64,000 nt of DNA from Shewanella sp. MR-4 (GCF_000014685.1 NC_008321.1:2229001-2293000); one strand, 5' to 3'. Counted from the stretch's first letter, positions 36,256 to 45,458 are shown. Numbers and translations: made by a program. The notes: a model not told the origin generated them from the sequence alone.

Positions 36256-36869
36256 TAGGTCGTTTACGTGGCGTGTTAATTGAAAAGCAAGCGCCAGAGG
36301 TGTTGATTGATGTCAATGGCGTGGGTTACGAGTTACAGATGCCCCTTACCAGCTTCTATGAACTCCCGGAGGTCAATCAACCGACCACAGTGTATACCCA
36401 TTTTGTGGTGCGTGAAGATGCCCAGCTGCTTTACGGCTTTATCACTAAAAAAGAGCGCTCACTGTTTCGCTTGCTTATCAAGGCCAACGGCGTGGGTCCT
36501 AAACTGGCGTTAACCATTCTTTCTGGCATGACCGCCAGCGAGTTTGTGGGCTGTGTCGAGCGCGATGATATAGTGACGCTGGTGAAATTACCCGGTGTTG
36601 GTAAAAAGACCGCCGAACGTTTATTAGTCGAGATGCGCGATAAATTGAAGAGCTTGATGGAAGCATCGGTAGGCTCTGAGCGTGAGTTCGTGCTGCAATC
36701 TAACTATTCACCGGCTCCGACGGTCAATAGTGCCGAAGAGGATGCGATTTCAGCCTTGCTCTCCCTCGGCTATAAACCACCACAGGCGAGTAAAGCCGTT
36801 TCTGCCGCCTATAAAGAAGGCATGGACAGTGAGACCTTGATTAAGGCCGCGTTAAAATCGATGCTCTAA
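36252..36869 (+). CDS. ruvA: Holliday junction DNA helicase subunit RuvA
   Basis: Binds the four-way junction and loads RuvB. The 205-residue protein has the OB fold (MIGRLRGVLIEK), helix-hairpin-helix motifs (LIKANGVGPKLALTILSGM and LVKLPGVGKKTAERLLVEM) and a C-terminal domain that contacts RuvB. The ATG at 36252 overlaps the ruvC stop. A longer reading from 36177 extends into ruvC and has no homology. Confidence 0.98.
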   Translation: MIGRLRGVLIEKQAPEVLIDVNGVGYELQMPLTSFYELPEVNQPTTVYTHFVVREDAQLLYGFITKKERSLFRLLIKANGVGPKLALTILSGMTASEFVGCVERDDIVTLVKLPGVGKKTAERLLVEMRDKLKSLMEASVGSEREFVLQSNYSPAPTVNSAEEDAISALLSLGYKPPQASKAVSAAYKEGMDSETLIKAALKSML

Positions 36870-36989
36870 TGGCATGGTTTTCATTGAGGCTAGTGTTATA
36901 TTGCGGTACGCGATTTTTGCAGCCAGTTAGGTTGCAACTGCACAAAAATAGCAAGTGCCGTATGTCGATGCGGTAACAGGAATAGGTAA

Positions 36990-37994
36990 ATGATTGAAGC
37001 AGATAGACTGATCCAGCCGCAGCTGCAAGGTCAAGATGATGTTATCGACAGGGCGATGCGCCCTAAATTGCTCGATGAATATACTGGGCAGGATGATACG
37101 CGTGCCCAATTAAAAGTGTTTATTCAAGCGGCAAAGAATCGCGAAGAAGCCTTAGACCATATGTTGATCTACGGCCCGCCGGGGTTAGGTAAAACCACCT
37201 TAGCCATGATCGTGGCTAATGAAATGGGGGTGAACATCAAATCGACGTCGGGGCCAGTGCTCGAGAAAGCCGGGGATTTGGCGGCGCTGCTCACCAATCT
37301 TGAGGCGGGGGATGTGCTTTTTATCGATGAAATTCACCGTTTAAGTCCTGTCGTCGAAGAAATTCTGTATCCTGCGATGGAAGACTATCAGCTGGATATT
37401 ATGATAGGTGAGGGGCCAGCAGCTCGCTCGATTAAGTTGGATCTACCGCCTTTTACCTTGGTGGGGGCGACCACGCGGGCAGGTGCGTTAACCTCTCCGC
37501 TAAGGGCGCGTTTTGGCATTCCACTTCGGCTCGAGTTTTATAATGTTAAAGATTTAAGCACCATTGTGACACGTTCGGCGCAGGTGATGGGATTGGCCAT
37601 TGATAGTGAAGGGGCGACCGAAATTGCCAAACGCTCACGGGGCACTCCGAGGATTGCCAACCGTTTACTGCGCCGAGTGCGTGATTATGCGGAAGTGAAA
37701 CACGATGGCGCTGTAACCAAGAAAGTCGCTGAGCACGCGCTCGATTTACTCGATGTTGATGGTGAAGGGTTCGATTATATGGACCGAAAACTGCTACTCG
37801 CGATTATCGATAAGTTTATGGGTGGCCCTGTGGGGCTTGATAACCTTGCCGCGGCAATTGGTGAGGAGCGTGAAACCATTGAAGATGTATTGGAACCTTT
37901 CCTTATCCAACAAGGCTTTATCCAACGAACGCCACGCGGTCGTATTGCCACAACCAGAGCCTATCTGCATTTTGGCATGATAAAACCAGAGTAA
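36990..37994 (+). CDS. ruvB: Holliday junction branch-migration helicase RuvB
   Basis: AAA+ motor for branch migration. 334 residues, with Walker A YGPPGLGKTTLA (~57-68), Walker B LFIDEIHRLS, sensor 1 LVGATTRAGALTSPLRARFG and the C-terminal winged helix (GFIQRTPRGRIAT). It follows ruvA by 120 bases, the likely end of the ruvC-ruvA-ruvB operon. No SOS box was recognised upstream of ruvC or ruvA. Confidence 0.98.
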   Translation: MIEADRLIQPQLQGQDDVIDRAMRPKLLDEYTGQDDTRAQLKVFIQAAKNREEALDHMLIYGPPGLGKTTLAMIVANEMGVNIKSTSGPVLEKAGDLAALLTNLEAGDVLFIDEIHRLSPVVEEILYPAMEDYQLDIMIGEGPAARSIKLDLPPFTLVGATTRAGALTSPLRARFGIPLRLEFYNVKDLSTIVTRSAQVMGLAIDSEGATEIAKRSRGTPRIANRLLRRVRDYAEVKHDGAVTKKVAEHALDLLDVDGEGFDYMDRKLLLAIIDKFMGGPVGLDNLAAAIGEERETIEDVLEPFLIQQGFIQRTPRGRIATTRAYLHFGMIKPE

Positions 37995-38018
37995 CATCCA
38001 AGAAGGATGACCTTGTTA

Positions 38019-38050
38019 ACAAAAAGCGGCCTTGGCCGCTTTTTGTTTTT
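38019..38050 (+). terminator. terminator after ruvB
   Basis: AAAAAGCGGCC, loop TT, GGCCGCTTTTT, then TGTTTTT; about 25 bases past the ruvB stop. Confidence 0.9.
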
Positions 38051-38955
38051 ACCGATTTTATTATTGTCCTTTTTGTCACCAGATAACTTTGTCGCTAGAA
38101 CGAACCACATCCAAATCATTAAGATGAATATTATTTAATGAATAGTGGTTTAATTTAATGGACTATGGAGCGGGATAGTCATTGGGATGCTGTTTTTATT
38201 TAAATTTATTCGCCTAAATAATAATCTTTTTTGGTTTCTAAAAAATATTTAACTCGACTCATTAACAATAATAAAACAAATATATTTATGTGTTGAGTTG
38301 GAATAACTCGAATGGTATTTATATTGTTCATAAAATCAGCATTCAGATGGTTTTGGCTCAGCGTTTCCTATCCGATAGATGCATTATATTTCCGCTTTTT
38401 TATCCCTATCTCCCCCTGAAGCATCTCATGCTTAAGATTGATAATAATTTACAATGAATTGTTGCGTTTTTGTTTATCGTATATGTGTGGTGCATAAAAA
38501 TCACAAGTTATTCATTTTTTATCTATGTCCAGCATGAAATCTCTTATATTTGCACGATTCTTTTTGTTGCAAAGATTGCCTGCGTGCATAATTAATCGAC
38601 ATTTGATTCTGTGCGTCAGATAGTTCTCATTTGATGAAATGTGATGTGCGTCACATTTTTAAGGGAATTCAATGTTTGTTAAATGTTATTTTATTAACAG
38701 CTGAAATCACTGTTTACCCCTAAAATTTACGGTTTTAAATGCTGTTAATAGGAGTTGATTGGTACTCAATATCAGAGTTAAACAATTGGGTTACAACATT
38801 GGTCAAAATAATAAACAAATTTGTTGTTAAGGTTAAAAAAATGAACGTTGACTGAATGAAAGTGAATCCTCAGTATCAAGCGCAACAGTCGTACAGCAAT
38901 AGTCGTACAAACTGTAAGCATAAAAATAATAGTAAGATCTAGGGAGCATTCATTC
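38051..38955 (+). other. long A/T-rich intergenic region ahead of the TonB receptor
   Basis: About 900 bases without a credible gene on either strand, clearly more A/T-rich than the flanks. It contains the CRP-type site at 38640-38655, a loose TGTTAA/TTAACA inverted repeat near 38678-38698, a 12-bp dyad AACAAATTTGTT (38813-38824), and a direct repeat AGTCGTACA (two copies in 38886-38910). No tRNA or terminator-ended small RNA could be recognised. Confidence 0.55.
38640..38655 (+). promoter_or_regulatory. consensus CRP (cAMP receptor protein) binding site
   Basis: TGTGATGTGCGTCACA matches TGTGA-N6-TCACA exactly, and the flanks AAA/TTT extend the dyad. It lies about 300 bases before the TonB-dependent receptor. 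If it sits near -41.5 it would start a leader of roughly 265 bases. In Shewanella CRP governs anaerobic respiration, so the receptor may be under respiratory control. Confidence 0.75.
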
Positions 38956-41523
38956 ATGATCAAAAGAACCAAAGTTGCATCAGCTATTAATTTAGCTGTC
39001 GTTAGCTCAATTGCTGCAGGTACCTTTGTTGCATCAAGCGCATTTGCAGCCGAAGAGACTGCAAAAGTTGAACGTATTGAAGTCACGGGTTCACGTATTC
39101 AACGTCAAGATATGGAAACAGCTTCTCCTGTTACCGTTATTGATGCAGCTGCAATCAAAGCCGAAGGCTTCACCTCTGTAGACCAAATGCTACAAGTTCA
39201 AACTTCAATGGCAGGTGCTGCGATTGGTTCAACCACTAACAACGGTGCAGACGGTGTTGCTCAAGTTGACTTACGTGGTATGGGCTCGCAACGTACACTC
39301 GTACTATTAAACGGCCGTCGCATGGTGAACTCAGGTTCAGGTGCTGACAGTGCAGTGGATTTAAACTCTATCCCTGTAGCTATGATCGCTCGCGTTGAAA
39401 TCCTGAAAGACGGTGCCTCAGCGGTATACGGTTCTGATGCGATCGCCGGTGTAGTGAACATCATCACTAAGAAAGATTTCGATGGTTTCCAATTAGACTT
39501 CAACGGTAGCGGCACCGACAAGGGTGACGGTCAAAACGGTGATGTCAGTGCATTATATGGTTTCAATACCGATGGTGGTAACTACACCTTTGGTGCGGCT
39601 TACTCAGATCGTCGTGGTGTGATCCAATCGGACCGTAGTTGGACTAAACCTGGTGCTAGCTCTTTTGTACCAAATGGCGGACTTGTCGGTAACGTTTTAG
39701 ATGAAAATGGCCAGCCTGTTCTGGATGAAGATGGTGTCAATGAGAAAGAAGTTAAAATTAATCAAGGAGGAAATTGGAGTCCATTAGAAAATGGTTACAA
39801 TTTCACCCAAGATAGTTTTTATCAGACTCCGAGTGAAAGACGTAGCTTGTTTGCAAATATGACGCAAGAGCTTGGTAATGATGTGGTGTTAACTGCTGAT
39901 GCCTTATACACAAACCGTCGCTCTAACCAACAGTTAGCTCCACAACCTGCTGATATTATGCTGAATGTTTGTGGTCAAGGTGTTGACCCAACAAAATGTG
40001 TTACGTTGGATAACTCAATGGCTACAGCTGGCATTGTTGCAGATGATGGCATGGTTAACTATCGCCGTCGTATGAATGATGTTGGACCACGTATTTATTC
40101 TCAGGATACTGATACTTGGCGTTTATCTGGTGGTTTAGCGGGTACTTTAGATGTACATACAGGTATGAACTGGGACGTTACTTATACCTATGGTAAAAAC
40201 CAGGCTAAAACAGCTGTTGCAAACTCTATTAATGCTAAAGATGTTGCTAATTCAATATATGCTGACCAAGATGTTTGGTTTAGCGGTGCAGAATTATCAA
40301 ACCAAATTGGTAATGATGTAAGCTACACAGAAAAGGCAAACGGCGGTAATGAGCAACAAACACTGTCAGCTGGTCTGAACGGTGAGTTATTCGACCTGAG
40401 CGCTGGTGCTGTAGGTTTCGCTATCGGTGCAGAGTACCGTCGTGAAAGTGGCTTCTATAATCCAGATCCTATTGTTGTTGCGGGTGAAAGTACTGCTTCA
40501 CAACAAGATCCAACCGATGGTAACTACAACGTAATTTCTATTTTCCAAGAAGTTAGCGTGCCTTTTACTGAAAAACTGACGGGTGAATTTGCACTGCGTT
40601 TAGATGATTACTCAACCTTTGGTAAAGCGACCACTTGGAAAATCGGTTTAACATATAATGCAACAGACGAGCTGATGGTTCGTACCGTAGCAGCAACAGG
40701 TTTCCGTGCTCCGAGTGTAAGTGAGCTTTATGGCGGCAACTCAGGTTCATTTGATTACCTAACAGATCCTTGGGGTAAAGAATTAGATGAACAAATTGAA
40801 GTTAACTATATATCAGATGCAGATCTTAAGCCTGAAGAATCAGACTCTTACACTGCTGGTTTAGTGTACTCACCAAGCTACCTCGATGGTATGTCAGTGA
40901 CACTTGACTACTGGCGCTTCAAAGTAACTAATGCAATCGCTCGTGCAAACACACAAGATGGTTTAGATGCGTGTTTCGCGGGTGATACTGCAGCTTGTGA
41001 TCAATTCAATATTGGCGCAGGTGGAGATTTAACAAACTTGTCGAATGCGTTAACTAACGTAGGTTCACAAGACACTAGTGGTATCGACTTCAACTTAGCC
41101 TACAACTTCGAGCTGATTGGCTTAGATTGGAAAGTAAACAACGATACGACTTACTTAGTGAAGTTCGAGCAGGATGGTGAAGAATACACTGGCACTATCG
41201 ACGGTAACTTCGGTGCTTATGCTCGCGTACGTAACAACTTCAGTATCTCTGCAGGTCAAGACGATTGGAACGTAATGTACTTCAACCGTTTCATCGGCGA
41301 CATGCGTGACCTGAGCAAAGGTTACAATGTAGGTGATATCCTTTATCACAACATTTCTGGTACTTATCATATCAATGATATGGCAACTATTAGCTTCGGT
41401 GTGAAGAACTTTACTGATGAAAAACCATTGACCGTTTCTAACGGTAGTGATGGCGGTACTGTTCCAGAAGTTTACGACACTATCGGCCGTACCATTTACG
41501 GTGGTGTGACAGTTAAGTTCTAA
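38956..41523 (+). CDS. TonB-dependent outer-membrane receptor
   Basis: An 855-residue receptor. Signal peptide (~1-30, ending AAAAF-type ASSAFA), TonB-box-like region (VERIEVTGSRI), plug domain (~45-175, with VDLRGMGSQRTLVLLNGRRM and KDGASAVYGSDAIAGVVNII), then a 22-strand-type beta barrel ending in aromatic Phe (GGVTVKF). Substrate unknown; the plug style with TGSRIxRxDxExxSPV is typical of receptors for oligosaccharides, peptides or other organics rather than classical siderophores. A loop near residues 253-270 carries LDENGQPVLDEDG. Central codons look A/T-richer than the ends. It is preceded by the long leader and closed by a terminator. Confidence 0.93.
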   Translation: MIKRTKVASAINLAVVSSIAAGTFVASSAFAAEETAKVERIEVTGSRIQRQDMETASPVTVIDAAAIKAEGFTSVDQMLQVQTSMAGAAIGSTTNNGADGVAQVDLRGMGSQRTLVLLNGRRMVNSGSGADSAVDLNSIPVAMIARVEILKDGASAVYGSDAIAGVVNIITKKDFDGFQLDFNGSGTDKGDGQNGDVSALYGFNTDGGNYTFGAAYSDRRGVIQSDRSWTKPGASSFVPNGGLVGNVLDENGQPVLDEDGVNEKEVKINQGGNWSPLENGYNFTQDSFYQTPSERRSLFANMTQELGNDVVLTADALYTNRRSNQQLAPQPADIMLNVCGQGVDPTKCVTLDNSMATAGIVADDGMVNYRRRMNDVGPRIYSQDTDTWRLSGGLAGTLDVHTGMNWDVTYTYGKNQAKTAVANSINAKDVANSIYADQDVWFSGAELSNQIGNDVSYTEKANGGNEQQTLSAGLNGELFDLSAGAVGFAIGAEYRRESGFYNPDPIVVAGESTASQQDPTDGNYNVISIFQEVSVPFTEKLTGEFALRLDDYSTFGKATTWKIGLTYNATDELMVRTVAATGFRAPSVSELYGGNSGSFDYLTDPWGKELDEQIEVNYISDADLKPEESDSYTAGLVYSPSYLDGMSVTLDYWRFKVTNAIARANTQDGLDACFAGDTAACDQFNIGAGGDLTNLSNALTNVGSQDTSGIDFNLAYNFELIGLDWKVNNDTTYLVKFEQDGEEYTGTIDGNFGAYARVRNNFSISAGQDDWNVMYFNRFIGDMRDLSKGYNVGDILYHNISGTYHINDMATISFGVKNFTDEKPLTVSNGSDGGTVPEVYDTIGRTIYGGVTVKF

Positions 41524-41544
41524 TCTTAGATAGAACCAACCCTC

Positions 41545-41574
41545 AAAAAGCGCCTTCGGGCGCTTTTTTGTTTT
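41545..41574 (+). terminator. terminator after the TonB receptor gene
   Basis: AAAAAGCGCC, loop TTCG, GGCGCTTTTTT; the very stable UUCG tetraloop form, 22 bases past the stop. Confidence 0.93.
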
Positions 41575-41719
41575 GGTGCAAAAGGTTACAACCCATTATT
41601 CATCGCTGCCAACTTGATCACAAATAAGCTAAAACTGATTTTTAATCACTTATGATGCTAGAGACATATTTTTAGTTATGGTAACATAAATGATATTGAT
41701 TCTCGTTTGGTGTTTAGGG

Positions 41720-42400
41720 ATGAGTAGAATACTGTTAGTCGATGATGATCCTTTATTCAGAGTTTGGTTAACTGATGCGCTGAAAACACAGGGACATGAG
41801 GTTGAATGTGCCATAAATGGCATTGAAGGGCTGAAACGGATCCGCAGTTTTATGCCCGACATTATCATGCTCGATCTGATCATGCCGCAGATGGATGGTT
41901 TTTCGCTTTTAGAGGCGAGGGACTGTATGACACCGATCATGATGCTTTCTGCCCGTGACAATGAGGAAGATAGGATCAGATGTTATGAGCTTGGCGCGGA
42001 TGATTTTTTGACGAAACCCTTTAGCATTAAAGAGTTATTAGTCCGTTTGCATGCCTTAGAGCGGCGATTGATATCGCGCCCACCAGAGCAAATGGCCATA
42101 GAGCAGGCAACAATTCAGCCGGTCAAATTCGATGAAACGGCCTATAGGATCACTATCGGAAAAAATGCCGTAGAACTCACGCAAACCGAGTTTAGGCTGT
42201 TTAAATACCTGTTTGAGCGTAAGGGGCAAGTGATCACTAAGCAAGAACTGCAAAAATCTGTATTGCAGAAGGAGCTAGGGCGCTTTGACCGCAATTTAGA
42301 TATGCATATCAGTAACACGCGGCGCAAACTGGCAAATACCCGTTTACCGCGGACATTAATCAACACTGTCCGTGGTCAAGGATACAGTTTTTCTGCTTGA
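41720..42400 (+). CDS. OmpR-family response regulator
   Basis: A 226-residue two-component regulator. Receiver domain 1-~118 with acidic pocket DDD (8-10), phospho-acceptor Asp52 in IIMLDLIMP and Lys99 in LTKPF; C-terminal winged-helix DNA-binding domain (ELTQTEFRLFKYLFERKG ... TLINTVRGQGYSF). The ATG at 41720 gives the classic MSRILLVDDD start; an ATG ten codons upstream is possible. No histidine kinase lies next to it, so its partner is elsewhere or absent. It follows the TonB receptor, but a terminator separates them. Confidence 0.9.
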   Translation: MSRILLVDDDPLFRVWLTDALKTQGHEVECAINGIEGLKRIRSFMPDIIMLDLIMPQMDGFSLLEARDCMTPIMMLSARDNEEDRIRCYELGADDFLTKPFSIKELLVRLHALERRLISRPPEQMAIEQATIQPVKFDETAYRITIGKNAVELTQTEFRLFKYLFERKGQVITKQELQKSVLQKELGRFDRNLDMHISNTRRKLANTRLPRTLINTVRGQGYSFSA

Positions 42401-42580
42401 TGTGTAGTGAAAGGCTAACAAACTTGGCACTGATAAATAAAAGCACGACTGCTGGCTTCTTAGGCAATTTTGGTCGCTTTCATTTTCCCCAAATACGGAT
42501 TTGGTTTATTCTAACGGGCATTAAAGTAGATGTGCATTTAGCATCATTACCCTCACATGAATAACCAAGTAGGAATCATT

Positions 42581-43708
42581 ATGCGGATCAGTGCCAATTT
42601 TGATGGCGGAAATATCCAAGTCATTAATCTTGATAATAAAGACGATATTCAACTGGCAATCCGTCCCGATGCGGGCGGTGAGTTTTATCAATGGTTCAAC
42701 TTCCGATTCGAAGGTGAGGTGGGTAATCAATACACCTTGAATATCATCAATGCGGGCACGGCTTCCTATCCTAAGGGCTGGCAAGATTATCACGCGGTTG
42801 CCAGTTACGATCGCCAACATTGGTTCCGTGTGCCAACCCAATATATCGACGGCAAACTGAGCATTCAGTTAGCGCTTGATTGTGATGCGATTCAAATCGC
42901 ATACTTTGCGCCCTACAGCTATGAGCGTCATTTAGATCTTCTCAGCAACGCACAATTGCATCCCGATGTTAATCTTGAGCATTTAGGACTGACCTTAGAT
43001 GGCCGTGATATCACCCTGATGAAAGTGGGCGATGGCAATCCCGATAAACGCAATATCTGGATCACCGCAAGACAACATCCTGGTGAAACCATGGCGGAAT
43101 GGCTAGTCGAAGGCTTAGTTAACCGACTGCTGGATAATGATTGTCCAACGGCAAAAGCGCTGCTCGATAAAGCAAATTTCTACATTGTGCCGAACATGAA
43201 CCCGGATGGCAGCGTAAGAGGTCATCTGCGTACCAATGCGATTGGGGTTAACCTTAACCGTGAATGGCAAACCTCGAGCTTAGAAAGAAGCCCTGAGGTT
43301 TACCATGTAGTGCATAAGATGCAGCAAACTGGCGTTGATTTGTTCTACGATGTCCATGGTGATGAAGGCCTCCCTTATGTGTTCCTCGCGGGTTGTGAGG
43401 GGGTGCCAGCTTACAATGAGCGATTGGCGCAGCTGCAAGCTGACTTGACTCAGGCATTAACCTTAGCCAGTGCAGATTTCCAAACCGAATTTGGTTACGC
43501 CAAAGATGAGCCAGGTCAAGCCAACCTGACCGTGGCCTCTAATTGGGTAGCGCAAACCTTCGACTGTTTGTCTAACACCTTAGAAATGCCATTTAAAGAC
43601 AATAACAATCTGCAGGATCCATTTGTGGGTTGGTCACCAGAGCGCAGTATTTATTTAGGCGAAGCGTCATTGATTGCCATGCTCGCCGTGGTTGATAAGT
43701 TAAGATAG
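42581..43708 (+). CDS. M14-family zinc carboxypeptidase (cytosolic carboxypeptidase-like)
   Basis: A 375-residue metallopeptidase of the cytosolic carboxypeptidase (AGTPBP1/CCP-like) branch of M14. An N-terminal beta-sandwich (~1-125) precedes the catalytic domain. Zinc ligands are His166 and Glu169 in ARQHPGETMAEW and His259 in YDVHGDEG; catalytic Glu335 is in SNTLEMPFKD; substrate-binding NMNPDG and NLNREW are present. Eukaryotic relatives remove glutamates from tubulin; the bacterial substrate is unknown. No signal peptide, so cytoplasmic. ATG 42581 has AGGA six bases upstream; the ATG eight codons earlier is less likely. It starts a possible operon with the next two small genes. Confidence 0.92.
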   Translation: MRISANFDGGNIQVINLDNKDDIQLAIRPDAGGEFYQWFNFRFEGEVGNQYTLNIINAGTASYPKGWQDYHAVASYDRQHWFRVPTQYIDGKLSIQLALDCDAIQIAYFAPYSYERHLDLLSNAQLHPDVNLEHLGLTLDGRDITLMKVGDGNPDKRNIWITARQHPGETMAEWLVEGLVNRLLDNDCPTAKALLDKANFYIVPNMNPDGSVRGHLRTNAIGVNLNREWQTSSLERSPEVYHVVHKMQQTGVDLFYDVHGDEGLPYVFLAGCEGVPAYNERLAQLQADLTQALTLASADFQTEFGYAKDEPGQANLTVASNWVAQTFDCLSNTLEMPFKDNNNLQDPFVGWSPERSIYLGEASLIAMLAVVDKLR

Positions 43709-43716
43709 GTGCGAGT

Positions 43717-44034
43717 ATGGCATTAATCGAATGTCCAATCTGCCGTAAACGGATGTCTAGCAAGGCACCAGCTTGCCCGCACTGTGAGGCAAAAACCAAT
43801 GGTGACAATGACTCGCTTGCACGGATCAGTCATATCCAAAAGTCCAGCAGCCTCATGAACCATAGCTTTGTCGCCATGACGCTGTTTATTGCGGGAGTGG
43901 TGATTTGGTTTTGGGGCGGAGAGCCTGCCGAAGGTTTACGTGCGACCATTGGTGCCATCTGTTTTGTCTTTGGTTTTGTGGGTTATTTAATTACCCGTGT
44001 CAGAATCGTATTACATAAGCGAAAGAGTGTATGA
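43717..44034 (+). CDS. small zinc-ribbon membrane protein, function unknown
   Basis: A 105-residue protein. The N-terminal zinc ribbon has two Cys pairs (CPIC and CPHC, residues 6-25) followed by a polar linker and two hydrophobic helices (VAMTLFIAGVVIWFW and IGAICFVFGFVGYLI). A basic C-terminus (RIVLHKRKSV) places it in the inner membrane. It starts eight bases after the carboxypeptidase stop. Role unknown. Confidence 0.75.
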   Translation: MALIECPICRKRMSSKAPACPHCEAKTNGDNDSLARISHIQKSSSLMNHSFVAMTLFIAGVVIWFWGGEPAEGLRATIGAICFVFGFVGYLITRVRIVLHKRKSV

Positions 44035-44312
44035 CAGATATTAATCAAGTGATCGACCAAATGCCCGAAGAAGTCTATGAAAGGCTGCGTAGCGCCGCTG
44101 AATTAGGCAAATGGGAGGATGGCACAGTATTAACTGAAGCCCAGCGTGAATCGACTCTACAAGTGGTGATGCTCTATCAGGCACGCCGTTTAGAGCAAAC
44201 TGAACATTTCACCATAGGTGCCGGTGGAAAGTTAAATGAGCTGTCAAAGGCGGAGTTGAAGAAACAATTCCGTGGCGAGTCGATTGCCGAGTTTAAAGCT
44301 GACGAACTGTAA
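44031..44312 (+). CDS. YeaC-like protein (DUF1315)
   Basis: A 93-residue protein matching E. coli YeaC (DUF1315): INQVIDQMPEEVYERLRSA, ELGKWEDGTVLTEAQRES and VVMLYQARR are the recognisable segments. Function unknown. Its ATG overlaps the stop of the zinc-ribbon gene by four bases, so the two are co-translated. Confidence 0.85.
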   Translation: MTDINQVIDQMPEEVYERLRSAAELGKWEDGTVLTEAQRESTLQVVMLYQARRLEQTEHFTIGAGGKLNELSKAELKKQFRGESIAEFKADEL

Positions 44313-44335
44313 TAGCAGAGTTGATGCTTAAACAA

Positions 44336-44363
44336 CAAAAAGCCCACCAATGTGGGCTTTTTT
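44336..44363. terminator. terminator after the yeaC-like gene
   Basis: AAAAAGCCCAC, loop CAATG-type, GTGGGCTTTTTT. The symmetrical A/T tails allow it to end the plus-strand operon and, 20 bases from the ansA stop, also the minus-strand ansA transcript. Confidence 0.85.
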
Positions 44364-44382
44364 ATGCGTAACGTTGCGATAT

Positions 44383-45396
44383 TTAGTCGGGACTGAGTTC
44401 ACCGACCAAGTTTTGCAACATAGCCGCTTTGATTTCGCTCGGTTTTAGGTTTTTCGAGAGTAGGTAATGCAACTTCGCCAGTGCGGCTTCAATAGTCATA
44501 TCTGCACCACTGATCACCCCCGCTTTGGCGAGGGCATTGCCTGTAGCGTAACCGCCCATATTGACCTTGCCTTGGAAACACTGAGTCAGGTTCACTAGCA
44601 CAATTCCCCGTTCATCCGCTTGCTTTAGGGTATGGAGCAATGCCGGATCCTGCGGCGCATTGCCCACGCCAAAGGTCAGTAAAATAAGCGCCTTAACGGG
44701 TTGCTGCAGAATATTTTCAAAAATTTGCGTCGAAATGCCAGGGTAGAGAGTCACTACACCAACGGGCTGCGGGCTGATATTAGCGACTTCCAAAGGCTTA
44801 TCGCTTGGCGTGGCAATTTTACCTGCACGCAGATTAATTTTGATGCCCGCTTCAAGCAGTAAGGGGAAGTTTGGCGAGGCAAAGGCATCGAAGCCGTCGG
44901 CATGAGCTTTGGTGGAGCGATTGCCGCGGAACAGTTTGTTATTAAAGAATAAACAAACCTCAGCCACCGGATAATTGGCGGCGATATATAAAGAGTTGAG
45001 CAGATTGGTTTGACCGTCAGATCTTAACTGTGCCAAGGGGATTTGTGAGCCAGTGACGATAACAGGTTTGGACAGGCCTTGAAGCATAAACGACAGTGCC
45101 GATGCGGTGTAGGCCATGGTATCTGTGCCATGGAGGATTACAAAGCCATCGTACTTGTCGTAATTGGCCTTGATATCATCGGCGATCATTTGCCAGTCGG
45201 TCGGTGCCATATTGGATGAGTCGATGAGCGGGCAGTACTCGTGGATCACAAATTCTGGCATTTCATCATGGTAAAACTCGGGCATGGATTGTACGCATTG
45301 GGTGAGAAATCCCGCCACTGGCGCAAAGCCATTTGCGGTTTTTTGCATGCCTATGGTGCCGCCCGTATAGGCGACATAAATGGAGCGTTTAGTCAT
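44383..45396 (-). CDS. ansA: type I (cytoplasmic) L-asparaginase
   Basis: Hydrolyses asparagine to aspartate and ammonia. The 337-residue protein has the conserved threonine motifs: AYTGGTIGM near residues 9-17 (first catalytic Thr) and VILHGTDTMAYTASALSF (second catalytic Thr with Asp). No signal peptide, and the length matches the low-affinity cytoplasmic form (AnsI, 338 residues). It lies downstream of sppA on the same strand, as in E. coli, but a terminator sits between them. Confidence 0.95.
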   Translation of the reverse strand: MTKRSIYVAYTGGTIGMQKTANGFAPVAGFLTQCVQSMPEFYHDEMPEFVIHEYCPLIDSSNMAPTDWQMIADDIKANYDKYDGFVILHGTDTMAYTASALSFMLQGLSKPVIVTGSQIPLAQLRSDGQTNLLNSLYIAANYPVAEVCLFFNNKLFRGNRSTKAHADGFDAFASPNFPLLLEAGIKINLRAGKIATPSDKPLEVANISPQPVGVVTLYPGISTQIFENILQQPVKALILLTFGVGNAPQDPALLHTLKQADERGIVLVNLTQCFQGKVNMGGYATGNALAKAGVISGADMTIEAALAKLHYLLSKNLKPSEIKAAMLQNLVGELSPD

Positions 45397-45458
45397 TGTT
45401 ATCGTTATCTTAGCTTCGAGTGGGCTGAATTATACGATTTTGCAGGCAGAAACCCAAT

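Noticed and set aside
38778..39086. 102-codon minus-strand frame over the TonB receptor start
   Set aside because: Antisense to the signal peptide and plug of the receptor; no coding signal of its own.
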